From the NCBI RefSeq assembly GCF_010093235.1, contig NZ_PDWP01000005.1, positions 1-64,000 of the forward strand: a DNA stretch of 64,000 nt, written 5' to 3'. This document shows, in pieces, positions 18,755-28,084 of this stretch; position 1 is the stretch's first letter, and the number at the start of each line of letters is the position of its first letter. The translations under genes were made by a program, and so were the position numbers. Source of the stretch: Pseudoxanthomonas suwonensis (lineage in GTDB: Bacteria > Pseudomonadota > Gammaproteobacteria > Xanthomonadales > Xanthomonadaceae). The notes below the pieces were generated by a model. It had not been told where the DNA came from, did no database searches, and was given only the letters and a program-made list of their open reading frames with translations.

Positions 18755-19699
18755 TTATCGCCCACCCGGACCGGCAGGGGCGGCGGGCGGCTCCGGCAGG
18801 TCCCCGGCCGGGGTTGCGGCGGCCAGCACCCGCGCGGCCTCCTCCAGGTAGCCGTCCAGGTACCAGTGGCCGCGGATCCGGGTCAGGCGCAGGGTGGTGT
18901 CGATCTCGCGGCCGCCCAGCGGGTAGTGCAGCAGCACGGTGGCCTGGTCGCCGTCCTCCTGGACCAGGCCGGTGCGCAGGTCGGCCAGGCTCTGGTCCAG
19001 GTCCAGGCCGTAGTCGGCGGTGGTGGCCTTCACCGCGGCCAGGAACGGCCCCAGCCGACGCAGGCTGTCCTCCATGCCGGCCTCGCGCAGGTCCTCGTCG
19101 CTGGCCAGCCCGGTCTGGCGCGCGGCCGCGGCCAGGCGGTCGATCGCCGCATGGCCCAGCTCGCGGTCGCCCAGCGGGGCCTGGCCGGCCCAGGCGCCCA
19201 GCGCCTCGACCGTCTGCACGTAGTGGGCGCGCTCCTCGTCGGTGTAATGCGCCTGCTGGCGCAGGTACTGCACGCCGAACAGGGAAAGCGAACGTGCCGC
19301 GTCGCGCAGGGCGGTGTCCTGCCCGGCCAGCTGGTGGTCGAAGCGGCGGCGCAGCTCGGCCTCGGCGCCCGGCCCGCCCAGGCTCGCCAGCAGCGAGGGC
19401 AGCTGGTCGTCCAGCGGCAGCTCGGTGAGCGGCCAGCGGCTCTGGTCGCGCCGCCAGGCTTCGGCCAGGGCCGCGTGCGTGTCCGGCGGCAGGGCGTCGC
19501 GGGCGAAGGCGACCAGGTCGTTGTCCTGCAGGTGCCCGGCCAGCTGGCGCACGGCGCCGGCCGGTTCGCTCCCCGCGCCGGGCAGCTCGCCGGGCGCGGA
19601 AGCATCCCGGCTGCAGGCGGCCAGCAACAGCAGCGCGGCCGGAAGCAGCACGCACAGGCGTGCGCGGGTGATGGATCGGGCGAGGCTCGATCGGTACAT
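18755..19699 (-). CDS. Lipoprotein of unknown function upstream of plsB
   Basis: 314 residues. The signal sequence ends LLLLAAC (Cys29). The mature part is mainly alpha-helical (HLQDNDLVAFARDALPP, LGGPGAEAELRRRFDHQL) and ends in a beta segment, TLRLTRIRGHWYLDGYLEEA, that resembles a small DUF4878/SnoaL-like fold. I do not recognise a family with confidence. The stop codon lies 7 bp before the plsB ATG, so the gene is translationally linked to phospholipid synthesis, and a helper role at the envelope is a fair guess. The ATG at 19699 is preferred because it places the lipobox correctly. Confidence 0.72.
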   Translation of the reverse strand: MYRSSLARSITRARLCVLLPAALLLLAACSRDASAPGELPGAGSEPAGAVRQLAGHLQDNDLVAFARDALPPDTHAALAEAWRRDQSRWPLTELPLDDQLPSLLASLGGPGAEAELRRRFDHQLAGQDTALRDAARSLSLFGVQYLRQQAHYTDEERAHYVQTVEALGAWAGQAPLGDRELGHAAIDRLAAAARQTGLASDEDLREAGMEDSLRRLGPFLAAVKATTADYGLDLDQSLADLRTGLVQEDGDQATVLLHYPLGGREIDTTLRLTRIRGHWYLDGYLEEAARVLAAATPAGDLPEPPAAPAGPGGR

Positions 19700-19773
19700 G
19701 CGGTCTTGGTCCTGGGGCCCCCTGCCCCTGAGTGTGGCCGCTGGGGGGTTGCCACGGCAACGACCCCCGACAC

Positions 19774-19799
19774 AAAACGGGGAGGCCAAGGCCTCCCCC
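19774..19799 (-). terminator. Terminator downstream of pyrF
   Basis: A perfect 9-bp stem, GGGGAGGCC (19779-19787) and GGCCTCCCC (19790-19798), followed on the minus strand by GTTTTG. It lies about 125 bp past the pyrF stop codon. A second hairpin built from GGGGGTTGCC and GGCAACGACCCCC lies just beyond it at about 19744-19768. Confidence 0.75.
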
Positions 19800-19886
19800 A
19801 ATCCGGCAGGTGCCGGAGGACATCGTGTTGTGGCACGGCGCCGGCAAGGCCGGCTGCGGGCGACTCTAGCCCGCCCGTGAATCTAA

Positions 19887-19912
19887 TGCAATACGTTAGG
19901 TTACATATTGCA
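19887..19912. promoter_or_regulatory. A+T-rich inverted repeat between pyrF and its terminator
   Basis: TGCAATA (19887-19893) and TATTGCA (19906-19912) are perfectly inverted around 12 bp, in the most A+T-rich 50 bp of the neighbourhood. It lies just past the pyrF stop codon and 190 bp before the lipoprotein-plsB start, so it may be an operator for a promoter serving plsB. I see no clean -35/-10 pair. Confidence 0.35.
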
Positions 19913-19923
19913 AGCGACTGATT

Positions 19924-20643
19924 TTATTTGAGCGAATCGCGGATCTGCTGCTGGATCAGCGCGGCGGCGGCCGCCGGATCGGCGGCATTGCGGATCGGGC
20001 GGCCGACCACGATCGCGTCGGCACCGGCGGCGAAGGCCTCGGCCACGCCCACGCTGCGCTTCTGGTCGTCGCCACCGCCGCCATCGGGGCGGATGCCCGG
20101 GCAGACGATCGAGAAGCCGGCGCCGGTGGCGCGGCGGATCGGCCCGGCCTCGCGCCCGGAGGCGATCACCCCGTCGATGCCGGCGGCCTGGGCGGCCAGC
20201 GCGCGCTGGACCACCACCTGTTCGGGCTCGCCGCCTATGCCCATGGCGCGCAGGTCGGCCCCGTCCATCGAGGTCAGCACGGTCACTGCCAGCAGGCGCA
20301 TGTCGCCCTGGTTGGCCTCGGCGGCGGCCTGCATCATCGCCGGGTGCCAGCCGTGGATGGTGCAGTAGTCCACCTTCCAGCGGCCCAGGCCGCGGATCAC
20401 CCCGGCCACGGTGGCCGGGATGTCGAAGAACTTCAGGTCCACGAACACGCGCTTGCCGCGCTGGCCCAGCAGGTCCAGCACCTGGAAGTACTCGCCGGAG
20501 GCCAGCAGTTCCATGCCGATCTTGTAGAAGCGCACGCTGTTGCCGAGGCGGTCGATCCACTCGACGGCCTCGGCGCGGCCGGGCACGTCCAGGGCGAAGA
20601 TCAGGCGCTCCTCTGGCGCCAGCGGCAGCGGGGCGCGGCTCAC
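19924..20643 (-). CDS. pyrF: Orotidine 5'-phosphate decarboxylase PyrF
   Basis: 239 residues of a TIM-barrel enzyme that makes UMP from OMP. The active-site signature [13 protein letters not shown] is intact, and the phosphate loop [10 protein letters not shown] and late VVGRPI segment are present. The GTG start at 20643 overlaps the stop codon of the upstream phosphatase gene by 4 bp (GTGA), which signals translational coupling. An upstream in-frame extension would lie inside that gene and is not conserved. Confidence 0.96.
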   Translation of the reverse strand: MSRAPLPLAPEERLIFALDVPGRAEAVEWIDRLGNSVRFYKIGMELLASGEYFQVLDLLGQRGKRVFVDLKFFDIPATVAGVIRGLGRWKVDYCTIHGWHPAMMQAAAEANQGDMRLLAVTVLTSMDGADLRAMGIGGEPEQVVVQRALAAQAAGIDGVIASGREAGPIRRATGAGFSIVCPGIRPDGGGGDDQKRSVGVAEAFAAGADAIVVGRPIRNAADPAAAAALIQQQIRDSLK

Positions 20644-21518
20644 GGCGCGGTCTCCAGGGCGGCGCGCTTGGCGGCGCGCCGGGCCTCGCGCGGCTGCTTC
20701 CAGTTGTTGTCGAACAGCGCAGGTTCCCAGCCGCCGTAGGTCGGGTTGGGCAGGATCCACCAGCGGCTGCCGAACCAGTCGCGATGGCGCTCGAGCAGGG
20801 CCTGGTGCCGGGCCGGGGTGTTGTCCCCGATCCTGACGAAGTCGCCGAGCTGGTCGCCGAACTGCATCAGTACCCGGTACTTGCGGCTGGCCAGGATGCG
20901 GCGGCAGTCCTTCTCGCTGCCGTGCTGCTCGCAGCCGGGCACCTTCAGGCCCAGGCCCAGGAACACGTCCTCGCCCTCGACCGGCAGGCCTTCCGCGCGC
21001 AGGTTGTCCAGGGTGGCCTCGGTCAGGTGCACGGCGCGGTTGGAGATGTAGACCAGGGTGATGCCGCGGGCGTTGGCGGCGCGGGCGAACTCGACCACGC
21101 CGGGCACGGCGCGGGCCTTGCGCTCCTCGACCCAGGCGTCCCAGGACGGATCGCTGTACTCGCCGCCGTCGCGCACCAGGCGCGCCTGGTAGGGCGAGTT
21201 GTCGAGCACGGTCTCGTCGATGTCCAGCACCACCGCCGGCTTCAGCCCGGCGCCATCACCCTCGCGTTCGCCTTCCACCAGGGCGTTCCACTGCGGATCG
21301 GCCAGCGCCGCGTCCAGCTTGTCGGTGGCGGCGCGGTAGGCCTGCTCCAGCAGGGCGCGGTACTCGGCCGAGCGCTGCACCCACAACACCGCATTGAGGT
21401 TGTCATCGGCAGGAACGGCGGCGGTGGCCGCCGCGGCGGGCGGGGCATCGGGCCGCACGGGCTGGCAGGCGGCAAGCGCCAGCACGAGCATGGTGGCGCA
21501 GATCGGGGCAGGGCGCAT
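20640..21518 (-). CDS. 5'-nucleotidase of the lipoprotein e(P4)/acid phosphatase HAD family
   Basis: 292 residues. A lipoprotein signal ends LALAAC (Cys18). The HAD core has motif [15 protein letters not shown], motif [13 protein letters not shown], and a late FGDQLGDF aspartate motif. P4-type enzymes dephosphorylate nucleotides at the outer membrane so that nucleosides can enter. The 4-bp overlap with pyrF is suggestive, because both then serve nucleotide supply. The ATG at 21518 gives a normal signal; a TTG 21 bp upstream is less likely. Confidence 0.92.
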   Translation of the reverse strand: MRPAPICATMLVLALAACQPVRPDAPPAAAATAAVPADDNLNAVLWVQRSAEYRALLEQAYRAATDKLDAALADPQWNALVEGEREGDGAGLKPAVVLDIDETVLDNSPYQARLVRDGGEYSDPSWDAWVEERKARAVPGVVEFARAANARGITLVYISNRAVHLTEATLDNLRAEGLPVEGEDVFLGLGLKVPGCEQHGSEKDCRRILASRKYRVLMQFGDQLGDFVRIGDNTPARHQALLERHRDWFGSRWWILPNPTYGGWEPALFDNNWKQPREARRAAKRAALETAP

Positions 21519-21569
21519 GGAACGGTCTCGCAACGGCAAACGCGCATTCTAGCGGCTCGCCGGGCGGGC

Positions 21570-22100
21570 TCATGCCGCCGGCAGGCGCAGCAGCAGGTCG
21601 GTCGGACCCACGTCCACGCCCAGCTGGTGGAACAGGGTGGTGGCCTGGCCGCGGTGGTGGGCCTGGTGGTTGAAGAAGTGCAGCAGCAGGTGCGACAGCC
21701 GACGCCGGTGCGCCTGGCCGGCCATGTTGCGGTATTCCAGGATGCGTTCCGGATCGCCGGGCTGCAGGGTTCGGATCCACGCGGAGATCGCCTGGTCCAG
21801 CAGCTGGCGGCGAACCCACCAGGCGTCCAGGTCCGCGCACGCGGCTTCGTCGAGGCGGCGCGGCGGCGGCAGGGCGGCGACCGCCCGCAGTGGCTGCCAG
21901 TGCCCAGGGTCGTTGGCGGCGAAGCGTTGCAGCCAGATCGTGTCGGCCACCACCAGGTGGTTCAGCGTGCCCAGGATCGAGCCGAAGAACGCGCCGCGCG
22001 GCTCGACCAGCGCATCCGCGCCGAGCTGGCCGGCGGCGGCGTGCAGGGACGTGTTCATCCACTGGTTGTAATCGGCCAGCAGGGCGAAGTGGTCGCGCAC
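21570..22100 (-). CDS. DinB family protein
   Basis: 176 residues with the DinB four-helix plan. It opens VRDHFALLADYNQWMN, has LNHLVVADTIWLQRFA in helix 2, and HLLLHFFNHQAHHRGQ in the last helix. The His residues in NHLVVAD and NHQAHHRG would bind one divalent metal. DinB proteins are putative thiol- or metal-dependent enzymes, often stress-linked; the reaction is unknown here. I use the GTG at 22100 because the longer frame has no family similarity. The gene is divergent from xylB and separated by the operator region. Confidence 0.82.
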   Translation of the reverse strand: MRDHFALLADYNQWMNTSLHAAAGQLGADALVEPRGAFFGSILGTLNHLVVADTIWLQRFAANDPGHWQPLRAVAALPPPRRLDEAACADLDAWWVRRQLLDQAISAWIRTLQPGDPERILEYRNMAGQAHRRRLSHLLLHFFNHQAHHRGQATTLFHQLGVDVGPTDLLLRLPAA

Positions 22101-22274
22101 GTCAGGAGCAGCCAGCGACAGGGGATCCGAAGCTTCGCATGGCGCGCCGGCTCCGGGGTCGAACCTGAACAGGCAGGGGGGCAGGTTCCCGCCGCTGTGG
22201 AGGGTGAACGGCGTCGCGGTGCGTGCGCACCCGCAGCATGCGCGCGTGGGCTGATCATGGTAGAAAGCGCAAAA

Positions 22275-22288
22275 TGATACCGCTAACT
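22275..22288. promoter_or_regulatory. Putative XylR operator (xyl-box) upstream of xylBA
   Basis: TGATACCGCTAACT matches 11 of 14 positions of TGGTAGCGCTAACA, the xyl-box as I recall it from Xanthomonas. The CG core suits a LacI-type repressor. It lies 191 bp before the xylB ATG. Two sister sites with the same TGATA-core occur at 28086 and 62158. Confidence 0.6.
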
Positions 22289-22341
22289 TGGCGCCCGGAC
22301 GGGGCGTAGGACCCGCCCGGGCCAGGTCGTGGCCGAAGCAT

Positions 22342-22358
22342 TTGTTGCGGTGCAACAA
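22342..22358. promoter_or_regulatory. Perfect 17-bp dyad in the xylB leader
   Basis: TTGTTGC (22342-22348) and GCAACAA (22352-22358) are perfectly inverted around GGT. It lies 121 bp before the xylB start and 54 bp after the xyl-box. Its centre contains GCGGTGCAAC, the decamer also seen at 4336, 6968 and 62119, so it may bind a different regulator from XylR. Confidence 0.45.
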
Positions 22359-22478
22359 CCTTTGGCTGGCGGGACCTTGGCGAAGTTTCCGCGCAACGGA
22401 GCGCTCCATGAGCAAAGCCCCTGCAAGCTGTCCAACCCCGCGGCCGCAACGCCGCGCGTCCGCGCACGGGGTGCGCGC

Positions 22479-23969
22479 ATGAGCCTGTACGTCGGCCTGG
22501 ATGTAGGCACCCAGAGCGTCAAGCTGGTCGCCTACGACCCGGAAGCGCGCCAGGTCGCGGCCACCATCGGCCATGCCCTGGAGCTGGCCGCCGGCGACGA
22601 CGGCAGCCGCGAGCAGCGCGCCGAGTGGTGGATCGAGGCGATCCGCAGCTGCTTCGCGCGGCTGGATCCGGCCCTGCGCGAGCGCGTGGTCGCCATCGGC
22701 GTGTCCGGCCAGCAGCACGGCTTCGTGCCGCTGGACCGCGACGGCAACGTGCTGGCCCCGGCCAAGCTGTGGTGCGACACCAGCACCGCGGCCGAGTGCG
22801 ACCTGATCATGGACGCCGTCGGCGGCGCCGCCCGCAGCATCGAGCTGGCCGGCAACCCGATCCTGGTGGGCTACACCGCCTCCAAGCTGCCGTGGACCCG
22901 CAAGCACCGCTCGCAGGCCTATGCGCAACTGGCCTCGATCATGTTGCCGCACGACTACGTCAACTTCTGGCTGACCGGCGAGCGCTGGATGGAGTGCGGC
23001 GACGCCTCCGGCACCGGCTGGCTGGACGTGCGCAACCGCCGCTGGTCGGCGGAGATGCTGCGCGCCACCGATCCGGACCGCGACCTGGCCGCGCTGCTGC
23101 CGCCGCTGGTCGAGGCCGACGCCACCTTCCCGATCGCCGCGCACATCGCCGACGCCCTGGGCCTGCCGCGCAACGTGCGCGTGTCGGCCGGCGGCGGCGA
23201 CAACATGATGGCCGCCATCGGCACCGGCAACGTGACCCCGGGCGTGCTGAGCATGAGCCTGGGCACCTCCGGCACGCTGTTCGCCTACTCCGACCGCGCC
23301 ATGGTGGACGCGGCCGGCCGCTGGGCCGCGTTCTGTGATTCCACCGGCGGCTGGCTGCCGCTGATCTGCACCATGAACTGCACCGTCGCCACCGAGGCGG
23401 TGGGCAAGCTGTGCAGCTTCTCGACCAAGGAGGGCGACGCCCTGCTGTCCGGCACCCGCCCGGGCGCCGACGGCCTGCTGATGCTGCCGTTCCTCAACGG
23501 CGAGCGCACCCCGAACCTGCCCAACGGCCGCGGCAGCCTGTTCGGCATGACCGCCACCAACTTCACCGTGGCCAACCTCTATCGCGCGGCGATGGAAGGC
23601 GCGGTGTACAGCCTCAAGAACGGCTACGACGCCTTCGTCGATGCCGGCATGCGCTTCGAGGCCATCCGCCTGACAGGCGGTGGCAGCCACAGCGCGGTAT
23701 GGCGGCAGATGGTCGCCGATGTGTTCGGCCTGCCGGTGGACGTGCCCGAGCAGGCCGAGGGCGCTGCCTTCGGCGCCGCCCTGCAGGCCCTGTGGGCCAC
23801 CGGTCGTGCCCAGGGCGGAAGCTCCGACCTGGCCGCGCTGGCGGCCGCGCACGTGCGCCTGGAGCCGCGCCTGTCGGCGCACCCGCACGCCGAGGCAACG
23901 GCCGCCTACGCGGCGCAGTACGCCCGATTCCTTTCCCACCTCGACGCGATCCGGCCGCTGTACGCCTGA
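22479..23969 (+). CDS. xylB: Xylulokinase XylB
   Basis: 496-residue FGGY-family kinase that phosphorylates D-xylulose. The N-terminal domain begins [17 protein letters not shown] with the DxGTxS phosphate-binding turn. [12 protein letters not shown] and the C-terminal [20 protein letters not shown] complete the FGGY pattern. The frame is open further upstream, but the ATG at 22479 starts directly with conserved sequence. xylA follows after 40 bp and the MFS gene after that, so the three form an operon behind the xyl-box at 22275. Confidence 0.96.
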   Translation: MSLYVGLDVGTQSVKLVAYDPEARQVAATIGHALELAAGDDGSREQRAEWWIEAIRSCFARLDPALRERVVAIGVSGQQHGFVPLDRDGNVLAPAKLWCDTSTAAECDLIMDAVGGAARSIELAGNPILVGYTASKLPWTRKHRSQAYAQLASIMLPHDYVNFWLTGERWMECGDASGTGWLDVRNRRWSAEMLRATDPDRDLAALLPPLVEADATFPIAAHIADALGLPRNVRVSAGGGDNMMAAIGTGNVTPGVLSMSLGTSGTLFAYSDRAMVDAAGRWAAFCDSTGGWLPLICTMNCTVATEAVGKLCSFSTKEGDALLSGTRPGADGLLMLPFLNGERTPNLPNGRGSLFGMTATNFTVANLYRAAMEGAVYSLKNGYDAFVDAGMRFEAIRLTGGGSHSAVWRQMVADVFGLPVDVPEQAEGAAFGAALQALWATGRAQGGSSDLAALAAAHVRLEPRLSAHPHAEATAAYAAQYARFLSHLDAIRPLYA

Positions 23970-24009
23970 CGCATCCCAGCTGCACGAACTCCCAAACGGA
24001 ACCCCGAAA

Positions 24010-25344
24010 ATGAGCAAGCCTTTCATCGGCGCCACCGAATACTTCCCCGGCATCGGCGCGATCCCCTACGAAGGTCCGGAATCGGACAACCCGCTGGCGT
24101 TCAAGGTCTACGACGCCAACAAGGTGATCGGCGGCAAGACCATGCGCGACCACCTGCGCTTCGCGGTCTGCTACTGGCACACCTTCTGCAACGCCGGCGC
24201 CGACCCGTTCGGCCCGGGCACCCGCCGCTTCCCGTGGGAGAAGGGCGATGCGATGGCCACCGCCGAGGCCAAGGTCGACGCCGCGTTCGAGTTCTTCACC
24301 AAGCTGGGCGTGCCGTACTGGTGCTTCCATGACGTCGACCTGGCGCCGGACGCCGACGACATCGGCACCTACGAGAAGAACCTCAAGCACCTGGTCGGCC
24401 TGGCCAAGGAGCGCCAGAACGCCACCGGCATGAAGCTGCTGTGGGGCACCGCCAACCTGTTCTCGCACCCGCGCTACATGAACGGCGCGTCCACCAACCC
24501 GGACTTCGCCGTCGTCGCGCGCGCCGCGGTGCAGGTGAAGAACGTGCTGGACGCGGTGGTCGAGCTGGGCGGCGAGCACTACGTGTTCTGGGGTGGCCGC
24601 GAGGGCTACGCGACCCTGCACAACACCAACATGAAGCGCGAGCTGGCGCACTTCGCCCGCTTCCTGACCGCCGCCCGCGACTACGGCCGCAGCATCGGCT
24701 TCAAGGGCCAGTTCTTCATCGAGCCCAAGCCGATGGAGCCGATGAAGCACCAGTACGACTTCGACAGCGCCACCGTCGCCGGCTTCCTCAAGGAGCACGG
24801 CCTGGAGAAGGACTTCTCGCTGAACATCGAGGCCAACCACGCCACCCTGTCCGGCCACACCTTCGAGCACGACCTGCAGGTGGCTTCGGACCACGGCCTG
24901 CTGGGCAGCATCGACGCCAACCGCGGCAACGCGCAGAACGGCTGGGATACCGACCAGTTCCCGACCGACCTGTACGACACCGTCGGCGCCATGATGGTGG
25001 TGCTGCGCCAGGGCGGCCTGGTCGGCGGCCTGAACTTCGACGCCAAGCCGCGCCGCGAGTCCACCGACATGGAGGACCTGTTCATCGCCCACATCGGTGG
25101 CATGGACGCTTTCGCCAAGGGCCTGGAAGTGGCCCACGCGCTGCTCAACGATTCGCCGTGGGAGCAGTGGCGCAAGGAGCGTTACGCCAGCTTCGACTCC
25201 GGCGATGGCAAGGCCTTCGAGGAGGGCAAGCTGGGCCTGGCCGACCTGGCCTCGCTGGCGGCGAAGATCGGCGAGCCGAAGCAGACCAGCGGCAAGCAGG
25301 AGCGCTACGAGAACCTGCTGAACCAGTACCTGCTGCGTCGCTGA
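24010..25344 (+). CDS. xylA: Xylose isomerase XylA
   Basis: 444 residues, the longer class II type. The catalytic pair is His107 and Asp110 in CFHDVD. Metal ligands appear in [22 protein letters not shown] and LNFDAKPRR. It converts D-xylose to D-xylulose in the cytoplasm, feeding XylB. The ATG at 24010 follows AAACGGAACC, a weak ribosome site. It is the second gene of the operon, with a stable hairpin (25354-25380) just after its stop codon. Confidence 0.97.
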   Translation: MSKPFIGATEYFPGIGAIPYEGPESDNPLAFKVYDANKVIGGKTMRDHLRFAVCYWHTFCNAGADPFGPGTRRFPWEKGDAMATAEAKVDAAFEFFTKLGVPYWCFHDVDLAPDADDIGTYEKNLKHLVGLAKERQNATGMKLLWGTANLFSHPRYMNGASTNPDFAVVARAAVQVKNVLDAVVELGGEHYVFWGGREGYATLHNTNMKRELAHFARFLTAARDYGRSIGFKGQFFIEPKPMEPMKHQYDFDSATVAGFLKEHGLEKDFSLNIEANHATLSGHTFEHDLQVASDHGLLGSIDANRGNAQNGWDTDQFPTDLYDTVGAMMVVLRQGGLVGGLNFDAKPRRESTDMEDLFIAHIGGMDAFAKGLEVAHALLNDSPWEQWRKERYASFDSGDGKAFEEGKLGLADLASLAAKIGEPKQTSGKQERYENLLNQYLLRR

Positions 25345-25353
25345 CCCAGCCAG

Positions 25354-25380
25354 CGCCGGGGCGCGTGGTGCGCCCCGGCG
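25354..25380. other. 11-bp hairpin between xylA and the sugar porter gene
   Basis: CGCCGGGGCGC (25354-25364) and GCGCCCCGGCG (25370-25380) form a perfect stem with a 5-nt loop, 10 bp past the xylA stop codon. No T-run follows, so full termination is unlikely. It may protect the 3' end of xylBA mRNA and lower expression of the transporter. Confidence 0.5.
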
Positions 25381-25443
25381 ACCGCACCGTGCCCGCCAGC
25401 CGTTCGCCGGCGGGCGCACGGATTCTCGAGGGAGGGGCCCCCG

Positions 25444-26889
25444 ATGGCGGTTGTAGAGACCACGCAGCCTGGCGCGACGAGCATCGAAGCGGCCGGCGGC
25501 GAGAACACGCGTTTCATCATCCTGATCAGCCTGGTGGCCACGATCGGTGGCTTCCTGTTCGGCTACGACAGTGGCGTGATCAACGGCACGGTCGATGGCT
25601 TGACCGCGGCGTTCCAGTCCGACGCGGCGGTGACCGGCTTCAACGTGGCCTCGATGCTGCTGGGCTGCGCGGTCGGCGCCTGGTTCGCCGGCACCCTGGC
25701 CGACCGCTACGGCCGGCGCACGATGCAGCTGTGGGCGGCGGTGTTCTTCATCGTATCGGCCTGGGGCTCGGGCATCGCCACCTCCTCGGCCGAGTTCGTG
25801 GTGTACCGGGTGATCGGCGGCTTCGCCGTGGGCGCGGCCAGCGTGCTGTCGCCGGCGTACATCGCCGAGGTGGCGCCGGCGCGCTACCGCGGCCGGCTGG
25901 CGACGCTGCAGCAGATCGCGATCATCTCCGGCCTGTTCTTCTCGTTCCTGAGCAACTGGTGGCTGGCGCGGCACGCCGGCGCGTCCACCGAGGTGCTGTG
26001 GTGGGACTACGAGGCCTGGCGCTGGATGTTCTGGGCCGAGCTGGTGCCGGCGTTGCTGTTCCTGGTGGCGCTGTTCTTCATCCCGGAGAGCCCGCGCTAC
26101 CTGGTGGCGCGCGGCCTGAAGGAGAAGGCAGGCAAGGTGCTGGCGCGGCTGTACGGCGAGCAGGGCGGGGCGCGCAAGCTGGCGGAGATCGACGCCTCGC
26201 TGGCGACCGACCACCACCGTCCGCGGCTGTCGGACCTGATCAGCAAGGCCACCGGCAAGGTGCGGCCGATCGTGTGGGTAGGCATCGGCCTGGCCACGTT
26301 CCAGCAGCTGGTGGGCATCAACGTGGTCTTCTACTACGGCGCGGTGCTGTGGCAGGCGGTGGGCTTCTCGGAGAACGACGCGCTGCTGATCAACGTGCTG
26401 TCCGGCGCGCTGAGCATCGGCGCCTGCCTGGTGACGATCGTCCTGGTGGACAAGGTCGGTCGCAAGCCGCTGCTGTGGGTGGGTTCGGCGGGCATGGCGG
26501 TGACCCTGGGCATCGTGGCCTGGGCGTTCTCGACCGGGACCCTGGATGCGGCCGGCAAGCTGCAGCTGCCGGGGCAGATGGGCCTGGTGGCGCTGGTGGC
26601 GGCCAACGCCTACGTGGTGTTCTTCAACGCCTCGTGGGGCCCGGTGATGTGGGTGATGCTGGGCGAGATGTTCCCCAACCAGATCCGTGGTTCGGGCCTG
26701 GCGGTGGCGGGGCTGGCGCAGTGGGTGGCGAACTTCGTCATCACCTGGACCTTCCCGATGCTGCTGGCGGGCATCGGCCTGGCGGCGGCCTACGGGCTGT
26801 ATGCGGCGGCGGCGGTGCTGTCGGGGTTCTTCGTGCTGCGGTTCGTGCGCGAGACCCGCGGCCGCGAGCTGGAGCAGATGGAAGGATGA
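25444..26889 (+). CDS. MFS sugar porter, probable xylose/H+ symporter
   Basis: 481 residues with 12 hydrophobic segments. Sugar-porter signatures are clear: GGFLFGYDSGVINGT in helix 1, DRYGRRT in the first loop, YIAEVAPARYRGRL, PESPRYL before the central loop, and the QQLVGINVVFYY sequence of helix 7. It probably imports xylose across the inner membrane. The start ATG at 25444 follows GAGGGAGG. Being third behind xylB and xylA supports xylose as substrate, though arabinose or other monosaccharides cannot be excluded. Confidence 0.9.
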   Translation: MAVVETTQPGATSIEAAGGENTRFIILISLVATIGGFLFGYDSGVINGTVDGLTAAFQSDAAVTGFNVASMLLGCAVGAWFAGTLADRYGRRTMQLWAAVFFIVSAWGSGIATSSAEFVVYRVIGGFAVGAASVLSPAYIAEVAPARYRGRLATLQQIAIISGLFFSFLSNWWLARHAGASTEVLWWDYEAWRWMFWAELVPALLFLVALFFIPESPRYLVARGLKEKAGKVLARLYGEQGGARKLAEIDASLATDHHRPRLSDLISKATGKVRPIVWVGIGLATFQQLVGINVVFYYGAVLWQAVGFSENDALLINVLSGALSIGACLVTIVLVDKVGRKPLLWVGSAGMAVTLGIVAWAFSTGTLDAAGKLQLPGQMGLVALVAANAYVVFFNASWGPVMWVMLGEMFPNQIRGSGLAVAGLAQWVANFVITWTFPMLLAGIGLAAAYGLYAAAAVLSGFFVLRFVRETRGRELEQMEG

Positions 26890-26912
26890 TCCTGCCGGGA
26901 CCCAAGCCCGTT

Positions 26913-27974
26913 TCAGCTCCCGGCGACGGGCGGGGCCACCGAGTCCCGCTTGACCAGTTCGTGGGCGACGACGTGGTCGACCACCATGTGCACGTCCTTT
27001 TCCCTGCGGTTGATCGCGCGCACCAGAATGTCCATGGCCGAGTCGGCCATGGCGGCGATCGGCTGCCGCACCGTGGTCAGTTCCGGCCACACGGTGGTGG
27101 CCGCGGAGGTGTCGTCGTAGCCCACCACCGACAGGTCGCGCGGGACGTCGAGCCCGCGCCGGTGCGCGACCGAGACCACCGCGGCGGCCATGTCGTCGTT
27201 GCTGGCGAAGATCGCCGTCGGCGGCTTCTTGCGCGACAGCAGCTTCTCGGCTGCCTCCAGGCCGGAGCGGTAGGTGAAGTAGCCCTGCTGCACCAGTCCG
27301 CTGTCCTGGGCGATGCCGGCCGCGGCCAGCGCCGCCTGGAAGCCTTCGTAGCGCCGGGCGCTGGCGGTCTGGTTGGGATGGCCCTTGATGTAGCCGATGC
27401 GGGTGTGTCCCAGCGCGATCAGGTGTTCGGTGATCTCGCGGCTGGCGCGGAAATCGTCGATGCGCACGTGCGAGACGTCGTCGCCGAAGCGGGCCGAGGC
27501 CAGTGCGACCACCGGCACGTCGGCGGCCACCAGTTCTGCCACCACGCCCTTGGATTCGCACAGCGGCGGCGGCAGCAGCACGCCGGCCACGCTGCGTCCG
27601 AGGGCGCGCGCGGCGGCGCGTTCGGCCTCGGCATTGAGTCCATCCCAGCTGTCGACCACCAGCTGGACGGCCGAGCGCGCCGCGCCGCGCAGCGCGCCGA
27701 CCAGCAGCTCGCTGAGGTAGGCGCCGGAGGGATTGGTGTAGATCAGCGCGATCCGCGTGCCCTGCGCCGCGGCCAGCGAACGGGCGGCAAGGTTCGGGGT
27801 GTAGCCCAGCTCGCGCACCGCGCGCATGACCTGTTCGCGGGTCTCCGGGCGCACGTTGGCGTTGCCGTTGATCACCCGCGACACGGTCATCGGCGAGACC
27901 GCGGCCGCCGCGGCCACCTCGTGGATCGTTACCGCCCGTCCCTTGCGGCGTGCGGACTTGCTGGTGGTGGCCAA
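26913..27974 (-). CDS. xylR: LacI-family transcriptional repressor (XylR type)
   Basis: 353 residues. A LacI helix-turn-helix lies at the N-terminus (VTIHEVAAAAAVSPMTVSRV, then hinge helix NLAARSLA). A periplasmic-binding-like effector domain follows, with IALIYTNPSGAY, IGYIKGHPNQ and FASNDDMAAA. I place the start at a TTG (27974) because GGGAGGGAA lies at proper spacing and the HTH begins soon after; an ATG at 28058 is the alternative. It is convergent with the sugar porter gene and divergent from the GH67 gene, the position of xylR in Xanthomonas. It probably binds the TGATA-type sites at 22275, 28086 and 62158 and lets go on xylan-derived sugar; the inducer is inferred. Confidence 0.87.
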   Translation of the reverse strand: MATTSKSARRKGRAVTIHEVAAAAAVSPMTVSRVINGNANVRPETREQVMRAVRELGYTPNLAARSLAAAQGTRIALIYTNPSGAYLSELLVGALRGAARSAVQLVVDSWDGLNAEAERAAARALGRSVAGVLLPPPLCESKGVVAELVAADVPVVALASARFGDDVSHVRIDDFRASREITEHLIALGHTRIGYIKGHPNQTASARRYEGFQAALAAAGIAQDSGLVQQGYFTYRSGLEAAEKLLSRKKPPTAIFASNDDMAAAVVSVAHRRGLDVPRDLSVVGYDDTSAATTVWPELTTVRQPIAAMADSAMDILVRAINRREKDVHMVVDHVVAHELVKRDSVAPPVAGS

Positions 27975-28026
27975 AAGCGTTCCCTCCCCATGGACTGCGG
28001 CGCCGCCGCGCTCTGTGGCTTCACCC

Positions 28027-28064
28027 CTGCGCCCGGACTGGGCGCAGGCACGGGCCATGGCCCG
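28027..28064. promoter_or_regulatory. Two adjacent inverted repeats in the xylR-GH67 gap
   Basis: CTGCGCCC (28027-28034) and GGGCGCAG (28040-28047) form an 8-bp hairpin. It is followed by the perfect 14-bp palindrome CGGGCCATGGCCCG (28051-28064). Both would be transcribed in the xylR leader, or lie just upstream of the GH67 promoter. They could be extra protein-binding sites. Confidence 0.35.
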
Positions 28065-28084
28065 CGAAACCCGGGTATTCAAGA

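Noticed and set aside
18748-18765. GTG start for plsB at 18765
   Set aside because: It would overlap the lipoprotein gene and adds six unconserved residues; the ATG at 18747 fits better.
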